From Gillisella vitis (lineage in GTDB: Bacteria > Pseudomonadota > Alphaproteobacteria > Rhizobiales > Rhizobiaceae), in NCBI RefSeq assembly GCF_014204625.1, contig NZ_JACHLU010000020.1:23014-87013 (forward strand): 64,000 nt of DNA. The letters run 5' to 3'. Positions 16,621 to 26,311 of the stretch are shown here, one piece after another. Both the position numbers and the translations under genes were made by a program. The notes beneath the pieces are model-generated. The model worked only from the letters and a program-made list of their open reading frames with translations, was not told where the DNA came from and did no database searches. Numbering within the stretch: the first letter of the stretch is position 1; every line of letters begins with the position of its first letter.

Positions 16621-18708
16621 TCAATGAAGAAAAACACCGACGCTGGCTGTGCGCCCGATGGCATCAATCACGGTCAGGGTTGAATAACCACTGCCCTGTG
16701 GCACCCATGTTGTTGTGCGGGTGCGAACTATATCGGGCAGGGGCTGGCCATTGGCAAGCCAGCGGAACGGTGCCCGGCCCGCCTGTAATTTGAGTGCAAG
16801 GGGAAGCGATTGACCATCTGGGCCTTTGCCCAGTTCCACCTGCGCGCCCTCTGGCGGGTAGATGATGACGGGTGCTTTCTCGCCAGATTTGATGGCAATC
16901 AGCCCATTGGCTTCCCGCGAAAACCGTTTGAGACCAGTTGGCAGATCGGCCTGCTTTGGATGTGTCGCTCCGGCTGGCGGAGCGGGTAGGGGCACAGGGG
17001 CAAGGCCGGAGCGGGCAAACGCCTCAAACAGAATGGGGGCTGCTGTGCCATAGCCGGTCAAACCGGGAATGGCGCTGTTATCCGGCCTGCCAACCCAGAC
17101 ACCAATGACGGTGCGGCCATCATAGCCAATGGACCAGCCATCGCGGTAGCCATAGCTGGTGCCGGTTTTATAGGCGATGCGCCCGGTTGGGTTCCCCAGC
17201 GGCGGGGCAACGCCAGACAGAATATCGGTGACGCTCCAGGCCGCAGCCTGATCAAGCAAGGGCTCTGGTTGCGTCTGCTCATTGTGTGCGGCTATGCAGT
17301 CTTTCAGGCGCAGACCGCTGCCCTGGCGGGCAAGAGCGGTATAAAGCCCCATCAGGTCTCTCAGGGTGGTGCCTGCCCCGCCAAGCGCCAGCGCCAGCCC
17401 CGGCGCATCCTGTGACGGCAGCTCAATTTTAATATTGGCTTTGCGCAGTCGTGAAAGCATCTGTGAAGGGCCAACAGCATTCAGCAAGCGCACCGCAGGC
17501 ACATTCAGCGACAATTGCAGGGCGGAGCGCACAGTGACATCGCCCTGATAGCTCATGTCAAAGTTTTTGGGCCGATAGCCAAAGAAATCGGCAGGCCGGT
17601 CTTCAATCATGGTTTCCTGCGCCACGAGTCCTTGTTCAAAGGCCAGACCGTAAATCAGCGGTTTCAGGGTGGAGCCGGGGGAGCGCTCCATGCGCGTCAT
17701 GTCGATCCAGCCGGAGCGGCTGGCATCAAGATAGCTGGCTGAGCCAACATGCGCCAGAATATCGCCTGTCTGACTATCCGCCACCATGATGGCGACCGAT
17801 ACCTTTGGCGGAAGGCGCTGGGCCGCCTGCCGTGCCACGGCCTCCATCGCCACCTGTATGTTTTTACGCAAGGTGGTTGGGTAAAGCGGACTTTCAGGCC
17901 GTCTACGGCGTTTGGCATCGGCCAGATTGGCTGCCAGCAAGGGCAGTTCCAGCCGGTGTTTTGGCAGATGTGCTGCGTTCGCAAGTTCAGCATCCATGGG
18001 CGAGACAATGCCAGCCGTTTGCATCCGCGCCAGAACCCGCTCGCGGGCATGAAGGGCGTTGTCGGAAAAGCGATCTGGCCTGCGCCGCTCCGGCAACTGC
18101 GGCAGGGCCACCAGCAGAGCTGCCTCCGCCGGGGTCAGGTGTTTGGGCTCCTTGTTGAAATAGGCAAGGCTTGCGGCCCGCACCCCTTCCAGATTGCCGC
18201 CGTATGGGGCGTGGGTCAGGTAAAGATCAAGAATTTGCGCCTTGCTCAAGCGCCGTTCTATCTGTACGGCACGGGCCATTTGCAGCAATTTGACCGGAAA
18301 GGAACGGGCTTTGCGCGGCTCGATCAAACGCGCCACCTGCATCGACAGGGTCGAGGCACCCGATACAATCCGGCCATGGCGGATCAATTGAAAAGCAGCA
18401 CGGCCAATGGCCAGCGGGTCCAGACCCGAATGCTGATAAAACCGCCGGTCCTCATAGGCAATCACCATGCGGATTAACAGAGGATCGACATCGCTTGCCG
18501 AGGTTTTCAGCCGCCAGCGTCCTTCCGGCGTGGTGAAGGCGCGCAGCAATTGTCCATCCGCATCCTGCATCTCGGCAGAGTTTGGGCCCGCCATATCAAT
18601 CGGTGGCGGAAAGGCACGATCAAGCCAGTCGAGCGCAAAGCCGCAAAGCCCCACCAGCACAAGGCAGGTTAATCCCAATACGCCAATGGTTTGACCTCGT
18701 CGTGTCAC
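16621..18708 (-). CDS. pbpC: Penicillin-binding protein 1C
   Basis: 695 residues. One N-terminal membrane anchor (about 8-26) is followed by a GT51 transglycosylase domain: the catalytic glutamate E86 lies in YEDRRFYQHSG, with GASTLSMQ (118-124) and RRLSKAQILDLYL. The transpeptidase domain has SxxK at 346-349 (SPGSTLKP), SLN at 400-402 and KTGTSYG at 514-520. The C-terminal tail (about 600-695) is the BiPBP_C-like extension of PBP1C. It polymerises and cross-links peptidoglycan in the periplasm. It starts at GTG 18708 in a GTGA overlap with the alpha-2-macroglobulin gene, a pairing well known from E. coli (pbpC-yfhM). Confidence 0.95.
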   Translation of the reverse strand: MTRRGQTIGVLGLTCLVLVGLCGFALDWLDRAFPPPIDMAGPNSAEMQDADGQLLRAFTTPEGRWRLKTSASDVDPLLIRMVIAYEDRRFYQHSGLDPLAIGRAAFQLIRHGRIVSGASTLSMQVARLIEPRKARSFPVKLLQMARAVQIERRLSKAQILDLYLTHAPYGGNLEGVRAASLAYFNKEPKHLTPAEAALLVALPQLPERRRPDRFSDNALHARERVLARMQTAGIVSPMDAELANAAHLPKHRLELPLLAANLADAKRRRRPESPLYPTTLRKNIQVAMEAVARQAAQRLPPKVSVAIMVADSQTGDILAHVGSASYLDASRSGWIDMTRMERSPGSTLKPLIYGLAFEQGLVAQETMIEDRPADFFGYRPKNFDMSYQGDVTVRSALQLSLNVPAVRLLNAVGPSQMLSRLRKANIKIELPSQDAPGLALALGGAGTTLRDLMGLYTALARQGSGLRLKDCIAAHNEQTQPEPLLDQAAAWSVTDILSGVAPPLGNPTGRIAYKTGTSYGYRDGWSIGYDGRTVIGVWVGRPDNSAIPGLTGYGTAAPILFEAFARSGLAPVPLPAPPAGATHPKQADLPTGLKRFSREANGLIAIKSGEKAPVIIYPPEGAQVELGKGPDGQSLPLALKLQAGRAPFRWLANGQPLPDIVRTRTTTWVPQGSGYSTLTVIDAIGRTASVGVFLH

Positions 18709-21700
18709 GGATTGGCTTTGACCTCCATGTGGCCAACGGCTGTGCGGGCGTAGCGTTGCGGGCGATACATGTCTTCCACCGTTGCCGCCGGATGATCGTA
18801 GATGCCGGGGGTCACAGCCCGCACCACATAGGCCAGCACCATTTCGCCATTGTCCTGCCGTGTGCTGTCAAGAGCTGCCACAAAACGGTCGTTGCGAAAT
18901 TCCAGATGGGCTGCCTGCGTATCACCCACCCAATCAAAATTGGCGAGGTCAGCACTGCCCACCAGCGCGGGATTGTCTATTTCAAACCCGGCAGGCAGAA
19001 GATCAGTGACCAGCAATTGCGTGGGAATGGCCTTGTCCTGTGCAATTTTCAGCACCACCACATAGCGCTCATTCTGCTGTGCTGCACTGATATTCACCGG
19101 CTCGCCTGCGAGCGTGTAATAGCGTCTTTCAATCGTAAAACCGGCGCTTGCCGCTGGCAGCGGATAGCGGGGCGAGGCAACCGTGGTGACGGTGGCCATC
19201 AATGGCTCCTGACTGGTATTTTGCACGGTGACTGGCTGTTTGACCAGTGCATCGCCTTCCATCCGTGCCCGATAGGCTCCGGTTTTCACTGTGCCATCGA
19301 CGGTGACACTCATGCCGTCATCGCCCTTGTCAACGGCGCGCGCGGCCAGAAGCAGCCAGCTTTGCTCCTGCGTGCTGGTTACGTCCCTGCTGTTCCAGTC
19401 CTTGAGCACGGCTTGGCTGAGAGCGGGAAGGATCGCAGGCACGGGGCGAGATTCGGCAGCCAGTGCCAGAATGGCGGCACCATCGCGCAGTTGCGAACCA
19501 TAATCAGAGCGCTCAAGGCTGACCGGGGTGATGGAGCCCTGTTCCGACATGGCAGCGGCGGCGGCAAAAATACTCGCGGCCCGCGCAGGATCACCATAGA
19601 GCGACAGGGCCGCCGCCAGATGCGCCTTGGCAAGCGGGGTGGGAAAGCGGTCCAGCATCGTATCGGCATAATAGCGTAAATCGCTGATAGCCGCTTTGCG
19701 ATTGCGGGCCAGAACATAGAGCGCATAGGCAATATCATTGCCCTTTGCCACCACATCGGTCTCATAGGACAGCTTGTTGGAGAGATTATCCAGCGCCTGC
19801 ACCAGCGCATTATCCGGCACATCAAAGCCCTTTTCACGGGCACGGGTCAGAAAATCGCTGACATAGGCATCCAGCCATAGATCTTCTGATCCCGGTGCCC
19901 ACAGGCCAAAGCTGCCAGCCGCAGCCTGATAGGACAGAACCCGATAGATCGCGTCCTGCACCCGGCGCTTGATCTCAGTGTCATCCGGCAAGCCTGCAAC
20001 CGAGGCCATGTCGTTGAAATACAGCAGCGGTAAGGCGCGGCTGGTGGTTTGCTCGGCACAGCCGAAAGGATAGCGGTCGAGACTGGTGAGCAGGGCGGCG
20101 ATGTCAAAACTGCCGCCGCGCGACACCGACAGACTGACGGATGCGCCCGCCATGATGCTATCGGCCAGAAGATCACTGTTCACGCTCAGGCTTTGTCCTG
20201 CTGCCAGCGGTATGTCACGCCGGGTTGTGACGGGCAAGGAGGCCGGACGCACAGGCACAGCCAATGTCTGGCTAAGCGACAGGCCATTGCCACTGCTAAG
20301 TGCCACTGTCACCGCACCATCGCCAGTTTCCACGGCGGTTATCGGCACTGTCAGGCTGGTTTTTCCGCCTGTGGCCAGAGCCAGCGTTTTTTGCATATCC
20401 GTGGCAATTGCGGCATTGCCGCTGACAGAAAGATGATAGTCACCGCCTAGTGCATCGGCTGCCGCCAGATCAAGACGCAAGGTTGAAACATCGCCGGGAG
20501 CCAGAAAGCGTGGCAGCGACGCGGTGATCACCACAGGATCGCGGACAATCACATCGCTGCTGGCATGGCCAACGCCGGTGCGCGACCAGGCAACGGCCAT
20601 GATCCGCACGGTGCCGTTAAATTGCGGAATATCGAAAGCAATGTCGGCCTTGCCATTGCGGTCAAGCTTGACGGGGCCAGAGAAGAACGCCACCAGCTTT
20701 TCCTTCGGTGGGCTGGCGTGCAAGGCCATCATGCCGCCGTCGCCACCGCTGCGCAAAGCGCCGGTGTCGCCCAGCGAGCCATCAATCAGACGTCCATAGA
20801 GATCGCGCATTTCAATGCCGAGCCTGCGCTGGCCAAAATACCAGCTTTCCGGGTCGGGGGTCTGATAGCGGGTGAGATTGAGAATGCCCACATCCACGGC
20901 CGCCACCATGACATAGGCGTCATTGCCGCCGCCTGTGACAGAAACGGGAATGCTCAAGGCCTGCCGGGGCTGCATGTGCGGCGGAGGGCTGAGCTTGACC
21001 GATAATTTGCGTGGACCGGGATCAACATTCAGCCATGTGACGCCTATGGCGCGGGAGGGCATTCGGCTTTCCTGCGCGTCACCGGGACGCCACAGCGTTG
21101 CGGTGACATAGCTGCCCGCACCGAGATTTTCGGTCACGGGAATATCAATTTCGCTGTCGCCTTCCGGCACGCTGGCCGTCTGGGTGGAAATCAGCGATTC
21201 GGAGCCAATGGTCAGCAAAACCTCGCCCGCATAATGGGCTGAAATTTTCAGCTTGGCCGTTTCGCCGGTCTTGTAGGCTGGCTTGTCAAGGGCAATGTCC
21301 AGCGCATCCGGGGTTTCGCTTGAGCTGGCTTGCACAAACCAGCCTGCGTTGAAATCGATGCTGCTGGCGGCCGCGAGCGGACCTTCGCCGTCTACCTCCA
21401 GACGATAGCGGCCCCAGCCGACGGCAACGGGCAGGTCGGTGCCATCCGCATGGATGTCGATGACCCCATTGGCCACCTGTTTGGTGGTGGTGATCGGCTC
21501 ATACCGCCACGAACTGCCGTCTCGATACCATTGATAATTGCGCTCCAGCTGCACAAGCTTCCAGCGCGCGCCTGCGCTGGCTTCGGCCTGACCGTCGGCA
21601 TTCAATGCGATGACGCGGAAATGGCCGGTGGTATTTTCACCGAGATCACCGGAAAACTCCGGCTTGATGCCAATCTTCGGCTGTTCGGTTTTCACTGGCA

Positions 21701-24149
21701 GCGTCAGTTGTCGCTCCACGGCCCGGCCACTGCCTTCTTTCAGGCGCACGGACAGGGTGGCTTCCAGCAGACGGGTGGTGGAGGGCAGGTCATTGACCTG
21801 CACATCAATCGTGCCATGGCCCTTTTCATCCAGTGGCTGCACATCCTCCAGTGCCACAGTTGTGTTATCGCCGGCCTCTTCATCGGCAAGGCCAAAGACA
21901 TAGCCCGGAAAATCCTTGTTGCTGCGGGTGGGTTTGATCACCACATCGCCTTCCAGCGATAGCCCTTCAGCCGGTGCGCCGTAGAGATAGCGGCCATCCA
22001 CGGCAACCGGCAGTGATGTGCCCGGCGTCAGATCTTTGTCCGTGGTGCTCAGCTCAAACTCAATGCGATCGGGCAGAAAATCATCCACAAGGAAGGTTTT
22101 TTCCGCAATCGGGGCCTTTTTCGGATCAACATGAATGCCAAGCGTCCATGTGCCGCGCATGACATTGCTGTCCAGCGCCAGATCAACACCATGGCCGCCA
22201 AGACCTGCGCCGGTGCTGACCATGCGGCGATATTCCACCCCGTCCGGGCGGATGAAAATAAATGTCAGCGGCAGGCCATCAATGGCTTCAGCACCAATGT
22301 CGCGGGCAAGAGCACCCACATGCACCGTCTCGCCGGGGCGGTAAATGCCGCGCTCGGTCCAGGCAAAAATATCAATGGCACCGGGAGCGGGTCTGCCGGT
22401 CACGCCCCGATCAGACAGATCAAAACCGGCGCGGGTCATATCCAGAAAGACATAGTCCTTGCCCGGCTGTTCAGCCGTCAGCACCGCAGGGGCAAGGGCG
22501 GCACCAGCCCGCATGAGACCGGGCGAAAAAATCGCGCGGCCATCGGCATCGGTCGTGGCGGTGCCAAGAATTTCGTTGTTCTTGGCCAGAAGCTTCAGCT
22601 CTATTCCCGGCAGAGGCTTGGCTGACGAGAGGGCGCGGGCAAACACATTCAGTCCATCGGTTCCTGCATAGGTAGACAGGCCAATATCAGAGACCAGAAA
22701 CCATTGGGTGGCGCGATCGTCCCATTCATCCGCCTTGCCGCTGTTGGCAACTGCCGTCAGCACATAAATGCCGGGTTTGCGCTCCGGCAAAACCTCATCC
22801 ACGGGAAAGCTGGTGGTGACTTCGCGGTTGAGAGAGGTGACAATATCGATACTGCCCTGCCAGACCAGTTCACCATTGTCCTGCTCAATGCGGCTGGCAC
22901 TGTAGCCGCTCAATTGCGACAGGAATTGCGAATTGGTCATCAGCGGCGCAATGGCGCGATCACCAATCCGGTACAGCTTGAGATTGGCGCGGTCGGTGTT
23001 GACCGAAACCAGCGGAATGCCATGGCGGGCCGAGGACGGCAACACGAAATGGTCGCCGGTGAAGCGCACAGTGGGGCTGCGATCCCGGATATAGACGTCC
23101 AGATCGGTTTTGGCCGTCAAAGGCTCGTCAACAGACGATGGCAGGCCTTCCCGCAGGGATATTGTGTATCGTTTGCCATAGTCCAGCCCTTCGATGCAGA
23201 GCTGGCTGTCCTTGATCTCCATGGCCTTTGGTGGCTTGCCGTCGACGGTGACATAGGGGGTATAATCCACGCCGCGCGCCACCAGCGGGTCGGAAAACTG
23301 CACACAGGCCCGTGGCGATGCGCCATCGGCATCCACCGTATTGCCAATGATGCGAAACCCCTTGGTGGCTTTCAGCGCCAGATAGGCGGCGCGCACCGAT
23401 TTATCGGCCACCAGATCAAGGCTGAGTTTGTAGGCGCTGAGTGCTGCCCGATAATTTTCATTGCGCTCCAGACCTTTGGCCATCACCGCCAACGCCTCGG
23501 CGCGCGCTTTGGCGGTCCGGGTCAGTTCATAGCCGACAATAGCAGCATAAAGGCCCTGATTGGCCGCATCACGATTGTTCTTCGTCGCATTTCCCGCACG
23601 CGCCGCATCAATCCACAGAGAGGCGTCGTCGGGTGACACAGCCAGAGCGCTGAGAAAACCAGCCAGGGCTTCGGCGCTTTTGCCCGCTGTCAGTTGACCA
23701 TGGGCCTGACCGATCAAGGTGTTGAGGCCCAGCTCCGAGGTGTCGGCAGTCTGGGGCAGGTTCCGACGAAAATCCTTGGCCTGCTGGCGTAGATCGTCGG
23801 ACAGAAAAGGCAGTTTCGGGGCAAGGCCCAGATCGGGCTGGCTGTCCTTCAGAACGATTTTTCCGGCAACGGCACCCGAAAAACTGTTCAGCGTGTTGAA
23901 ATCGGATTTGAGAAAGCACCAGCGTGCTTTGACATTGTAAGTAAAGGCGCGGCAGGATTTATCATCCACGCAGGCTGCCTGACATTGATCCTGCGCCACA
24001 TTTTGCAGTGTGCGCAGATCAAAACCGGCATAGTCGCTGTCTTGCGACAGTTCCACGCTGCGGCTCTGGTCGGCGGCCTGTAGCGGAGAGGCGTGCAGGC
24101 CTGCCATCAGTGCAAGTCCTGCAAAGGCATATTTCAGACGTGTGAACAT
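18705..24149 (-). CDS. Bacterial alpha-2-macroglobulin with N-terminal PAN/apple-like domain
   Basis: 1814 residues from the ATG at 24149, preceded by GGAGAGCC; the longer open frame to 24809 has no ribosome site and non-native composition. A signal peptide (1-27, ending PLQAA) is followed by a Cys-rich PAN/apple-like segment (about 35-95: DQCQAACVDDKSCRAFTYNV). Then come repeated macroglobulin domains and the thioester motif FGCAEQT with Cys at about 1364. The protein traps attacking proteases in the periplasm, partnered by PBP1C as the cell-wall repair enzyme. Unlike the E. coli YfhM lipoprotein, no lipobox cysteine is visible at the cleavage site, so it is probably soluble or anchored another way. 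Confidence 0.93.
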   Translation of the reverse strand: MFTRLKYAFAGLALMAGLHASPLQAADQSRSVELSQDSDYAGFDLRTLQNVAQDQCQAACVDDKSCRAFTYNVKARWCFLKSDFNTLNSFSGAVAGKIVLKDSQPDLGLAPKLPFLSDDLRQQAKDFRRNLPQTADTSELGLNTLIGQAHGQLTAGKSAEALAGFLSALAVSPDDASLWIDAARAGNATKNNRDAANQGLYAAIVGYELTRTAKARAEALAVMAKGLERNENYRAALSAYKLSLDLVADKSVRAAYLALKATKGFRIIGNTVDADGASPRACVQFSDPLVARGVDYTPYVTVDGKPPKAMEIKDSQLCIEGLDYGKRYTISLREGLPSSVDEPLTAKTDLDVYIRDRSPTVRFTGDHFVLPSSARHGIPLVSVNTDRANLKLYRIGDRAIAPLMTNSQFLSQLSGYSASRIEQDNGELVWQGSIDIVTSLNREVTTSFPVDEVLPERKPGIYVLTAVANSGKADEWDDRATQWFLVSDIGLSTYAGTDGLNVFARALSSAKPLPGIELKLLAKNNEILGTATTDADGRAIFSPGLMRAGAALAPAVLTAEQPGKDYVFLDMTRAGFDLSDRGVTGRPAPGAIDIFAWTERGIYRPGETVHVGALARDIGAEAIDGLPLTFIFIRPDGVEYRRMVSTGAGLGGHGVDLALDSNVMRGTWTLGIHVDPKKAPIAEKTFLVDDFLPDRIEFELSTTDKDLTPGTSLPVAVDGRYLYGAPAEGLSLEGDVVIKPTRSNKDFPGYVFGLADEEAGDNTTVALEDVQPLDEKGHGTIDVQVNDLPSTTRLLEATLSVRLKEGSGRAVERQLTLPVKTEQPKIGIKPEFSGDLGENTTGHFRVIALNADGQAEASAGARWKLVQLERNYQWYRDGSSWRYEPITTTKQVANGVIDIHADGTDLPVAVGWGRYRLEVDGEGPLAAASSIDFNAGWFVQASSSETPDALDIALDKPAYKTGETAKLKISAHYAGEVLLTIGSESLISTQTASVPEGDSEIDIPVTENLGAGSYVTATLWRPGDAQESRMPSRAIGVTWLNVDPGPRKLSVKLSPPPHMQPRQALSIPVSVTGGGNDAYVMVAAVDVGILNLTRYQTPDPESWYFGQRRLGIEMRDLYGRLIDGSLGDTGALRSGGDGGMMALHASPPKEKLVAFFSGPVKLDRNGKADIAFDIPQFNGTVRIMAVAWSRTGVGHASSDVIVRDPVVITASLPRFLAPGDVSTLRLDLAAADALGGDYHLSVSGNAAIATDMQKTLALATGGKTSLTVPITAVETGDGAVTVALSSGNGLSLSQTLAVPVRPASLPVTTRRDIPLAAGQSLSVNSDLLADSIMAGASVSLSVSRGGSFDIAALLTSLDRYPFGCAEQTTSRALPLLYFNDMASVAGLPDDTEIKRRVQDAIYRVLSYQAAAGSFGLWAPGSEDLWLDAYVSDFLTRAREKGFDVPDNALVQALDNLSNKLSYETDVVAKGNDIAYALYVLARNRKAAISDLRYYADTMLDRFPTPLAKAHLAAALSLYGDPARAASIFAAAAAMSEQGSITPVSLERSDYGSQLRDGAAILALAAESRPVPAILPALSQAVLKDWNSRDVTSTQEQSWLLLAARAVDKGDDGMSVTVDGTVKTGAYRARMEGDALVKQPVTVQNTSQEPLMATVTTVASPRYPLPAASAGFTIERRYYTLAGEPVNISAAQQNERYVVVLKIAQDKAIPTQLLVTDLLPAGFEIDNPALVGSADLANFDWVGDTQAAHLEFRNDRFVAALDSTRQDNGEMVLAYVVRAVTPGIYDHPAATVEDMYRPQRYARTAVGHMEVKANP

Positions 24150-24220
24150 GTGCCCAGGCTCTCCATTCCTGTCATTATCGACCATCGGCGCGGTTACTCT
24201 TCTGTTTGAACCACCCGGAG

Positions 24221-25519
24221 TCAATCGGTTTTCTCGATTGTGCGGACATTCACATGCAGATCGCGGCCCGCCCGCCAACCATTCCATGCAGCGCCCAGGC
24301 CAAGCGCAACAAACAGGAGCGCGGATGCCGAAAAACTGCCAGTGGCAGCGCGAATCAGCCCCACCAGCAGCGGACCGATGGCGGCCAGACAATAGCCGAT
24401 AAACTGCGCCATGCCTGACAGATGGGCGGCAATCTGCGGACTGCCGGAGCGTAGCACAATCGCAGTCATGGCCAGAGCAATCAGACTTCCCTGACCCACG
24501 CCTTGCAACACCGCCCAAAGCCAGATGGTGGAAAGCGGCGCAAACAACAGGCCGAGCAGAGCAATGACGGCAATGGCTGCAAAGGCGGCATTGACCAGCC
24601 GTTGATCTTTGCCGCGCACCGCCAGTTGCGGCGCGACAATGCAGGCACCCGCTTGTACCATGACCGAGACGGACACGATGCCGCCAGCGGTTATGCCATC
24701 CAGCCCGCGCTCGCGCAAAATCGGCACCAGCCAGCCAAACACGCAATAGGCCAAAGCCGATTGCAGGCCAGTAAACAGGGTGACATTCCACGCCAGCCGG
24801 TCCTGCCACAGGCCTTGCACAGTGACACGAAGCTTCGCACGTTTAGAATGGCTGGAAAAGCTTTGCGGTAACCACAGAACAAACACCAAAAGCGCAGGCA
24901 GCGCCCAGATGGCAAGCCCCACGGAAAGGGAGTCGCTGGCTGTTTTGATGGGCAAGGTCAAACCGGCGGCAGCCGCCGCCCCACCGCACAGGGCCATGGT
25001 GTAAAAGCCGGTCATGAGGGCCGTGCGGTTGGCAAAATCGCGCTTGACCAGACCGGGCAAAAGCACATTGCCAATGGCAATACAGGCGCCGGCCAGTGCT
25101 GTGCCGAAAAACAGCGGGGTAACGGCATGGATGCCGCGCAAGGCCGTTCCCATGGCGAGCAACAGCATGACAATGCCCAGGGTTTTCTCGGCCCCGAACC
25201 GATCGGCAAGGCGTGGAGCCAGCGGCGAGAAGATGCCGAGGCACACCACCGGCAATGTGGTCAGCAGGCTGGCACCGAAGGCAGAAAGGCCGATCTGCTC
25301 ACGGATTTCCGGCAAAAGCGTGGAGGCACTGGAAAACAGCGGACGCAGGTTAAAGGCAATCAACACAAGGCTGATGCCCAACAGAATCCGTGACAGGCGG
25401 GATCTTGCCGGAGCCACTTTTGCCTCTCTGTTCATCTCTGTCCTGCCCCCATCTGTTCTGCCCCCATCTGTTCTGCCCATGTGTTCATCATCATGCTCTA
25501 CATTCTTGTTCTGGGGCAT
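24221..25519 (-). CDS. MFS transporter, CynX/NimT-like
   Basis: About 432 residues with 12 predicted membrane segments. SLVLIAFNLRPLFSSASTLLP near the first helix and RLADRFGAEKTLG (MFS A-loop) match the cyanate / 2-nitroimidazole carrier family. The substrate is not known; that family exports or imports small anions and drugs. The start taken is ATG 25519, sharing one base with the stop of the upstream gene (TGATG) with GGAGAG before it. ATG 25435, after AGGACAGAG, is an alternative. The extra N-terminus contains a GRTDG repeat encoded by a 15-bp tandem duplication at 25443-25472. Confidence 0.85.
   Translation of the reverse strand: MPQNKNVEHDDEHMGRTDGGRTDGGRTEMNREAKVAPARSRLSRILLGISLVLIAFNLRPLFSSASTLLPEIREQIGLSAFGASLLTTLPVVCLGIFSPLAPRLADRFGAEKTLGIVMLLLAMGTALRGIHAVTPLFFGTALAGACIAIGNVLLPGLVKRDFANRTALMTGFYTMALCGGAAAAAGLTLPIKTASDSLSVGLAIWALPALLVFVLWLPQSFSSHSKRAKLRVTVQGLWQDRLAWNVTLFTGLQSALAYCVFGWLVPILRERGLDGITAGGIVSVSVMVQAGACIVAPQLAVRGKDQRLVNAAFAAIAVIALLGLLFAPLSTIWLWAVLQGVGQGSLIALAMTAIVLRSGSPQIAAHLSGMAQFIGYCLAAIGPLLVGLIRAATGSFSASALLFVALGLGAAWNGWRAGRDLHVNVRTIEKTD
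25443..25472. repeat. 15-bp tandem duplication inside the MFS gene start region
   Basis: The unit CTGCCCCCATCTGTT occurs twice in perfect tandem (25443-25457, 25458-25472) followed by a degenerate partial copy. On the coding strand it adds GRTDG steps before the first helix. Because it is a multiple of three, copy-number change keeps the frame. Confidence 0.75.
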
Positions 25520-25914
25520 CAATCATGGCTCTCCGGTGGGCCATTGTCTTTGTCTGGTTGTGGCGCTGGACGTGTTAACACAAAAGCTGCGGATGCTGCC
25601 AGAATGAGGCCGGTGCCAATCCGCACAGCCAGCGAGGCAGGAGAGAAAAAATACATGCCCGTGAAGCTTATTGCCATCATGGATACGGCAAGGGTTTTGG
25701 CCCGCCGCGAGATGGCTCCCTGTTTGCGCCAATCGGCCAGCGGCTTGCCAAACCGTGGATGTTCCAGCAACCAGCGCTCAAAGCGCGGTGAGGAGCGGGC
25801 AAACAGTGTGGCCGCCAGAATCATGAAAGGAGTTGTGGGCAACACAGGCAGAAAAATGCCGATGACGCCAAGAGCGACAAAAAACCAGCCAAGACCAAAC
25901 AACAGCAGCCGCAT
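25519..25914 (-). CDS. YbaN / DUF454 family inner-membrane protein
   Basis: 131 residues. The N-terminal helix pair RLLLFGLGWFFVALGVIG with IFLPVLPTTPFMILAATLFA and the segment SSPRFERWLLEHPRFGKPL form the DUF454 signature. Two further helices follow. The family is widespread in proteobacteria; its function is not established. The stop codon overlaps the start of the MFS gene by one base, so the two are translationally coupled and may work together. Upstream lie a stem-loop and the second copy of the dispersed repeat. Confidence 0.85.
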   Translation of the reverse strand: MRLLLFGLGWFFVALGVIGIFLPVLPTTPFMILAATLFARSSPRFERWLLEHPRFGKPLADWRKQGAISRRAKTLAVSMMAISFTGMYFFSPASLAVRIGTGLILAASAAFVLTRPAPQPDKDNGPPESHD

Positions 25915-25936
25915 AGTGTATGTCCCCGAAACACAT

Positions 25937-25967
25937 TCGCCACCGGCCTGTGCAAGGTCGGTGGCGA
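25937..25967 (-). other. Stem-loop adjoining the repeat
   Basis: TCGCCACCG (25937-25945) pairs with CGGTGGCGA (25959-25967); three more inner pairs (one G-U) leave a 7-base loop. It lies just upstream of the ybaN-like gene and 5 bases from the left edge of repeat copy B. It may be a leader structure or a terminator remnant; no U-tract follows. Confidence 0.4.
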
Positions 25968-25972
25968 CACAT

Positions 25973-26273
25973 AGAATTTGTCAGGGAAAAGTGGAACCCG
26001 GTTTTCCCGACAATACAAGCAAAAACAAAATAATCTAAAGTCTGTCTGGTTCAGACTCATAGTGCACGACGCGCGTATTTCTGGGCTTCGCACCCCCTCA
26101 TCCGGCTGCCGCCACCTTCTCCCCGCAGGGGAGAAGACGGAAAGAACAGCAACGTTCATGGGTTCCTCGCCCCAGTTGGGAGAGGTCAGCCGAACAAAGC
26201 GGAGGCGGGCTGAGGGGGAGCCAAGCACTCGAAGCTAAAATGTCGTGCACTGTTAATCTGAACCAGACAGACT
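25973..26273. repeat. Dispersed palindromic repeat, copy B
   Basis: Second copy of the element at 7-310. Its inverted arms, 26039-26070 and 26242-26273, match at 29 of 32 positions, with AGTGCACGAC/GTCGTGCACT perfect at the inner ends. The interior carries CTTCTCCCC-gca-GGGGAGAAG. Relative to copy A, one arm base and its partner are both changed (A-T to G-C), so pairing is conserved. Confidence 0.85.
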
Positions 26274-26311
26274 CGAAGCATCTTTGTTTTCTCGCAGATC
26301 TCTGCGGTGCG

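Larger units (their letters stand above)
25915..26311. other. 397-bp gene-free stretch between ybaN-like gene and KDPGal aldolase
   Basis: It holds the stem-loop at 25937-25967 and the repeat copy at 25973-26273. The last 38 bases before the aldolase stop contain a short GCAGA/TCTGC palindrome but no proper terminator. I see no open frame with coding character. Confidence 0.7.

Noticed and set aside
24150..24809. Upstream extension of the alpha-2-macroglobulin reading frame by 220 codons
   Set aside because: The extension overlaps the CynX-like gene in another frame, has no ribosome site and precedes a clear signal peptide start at 24149.
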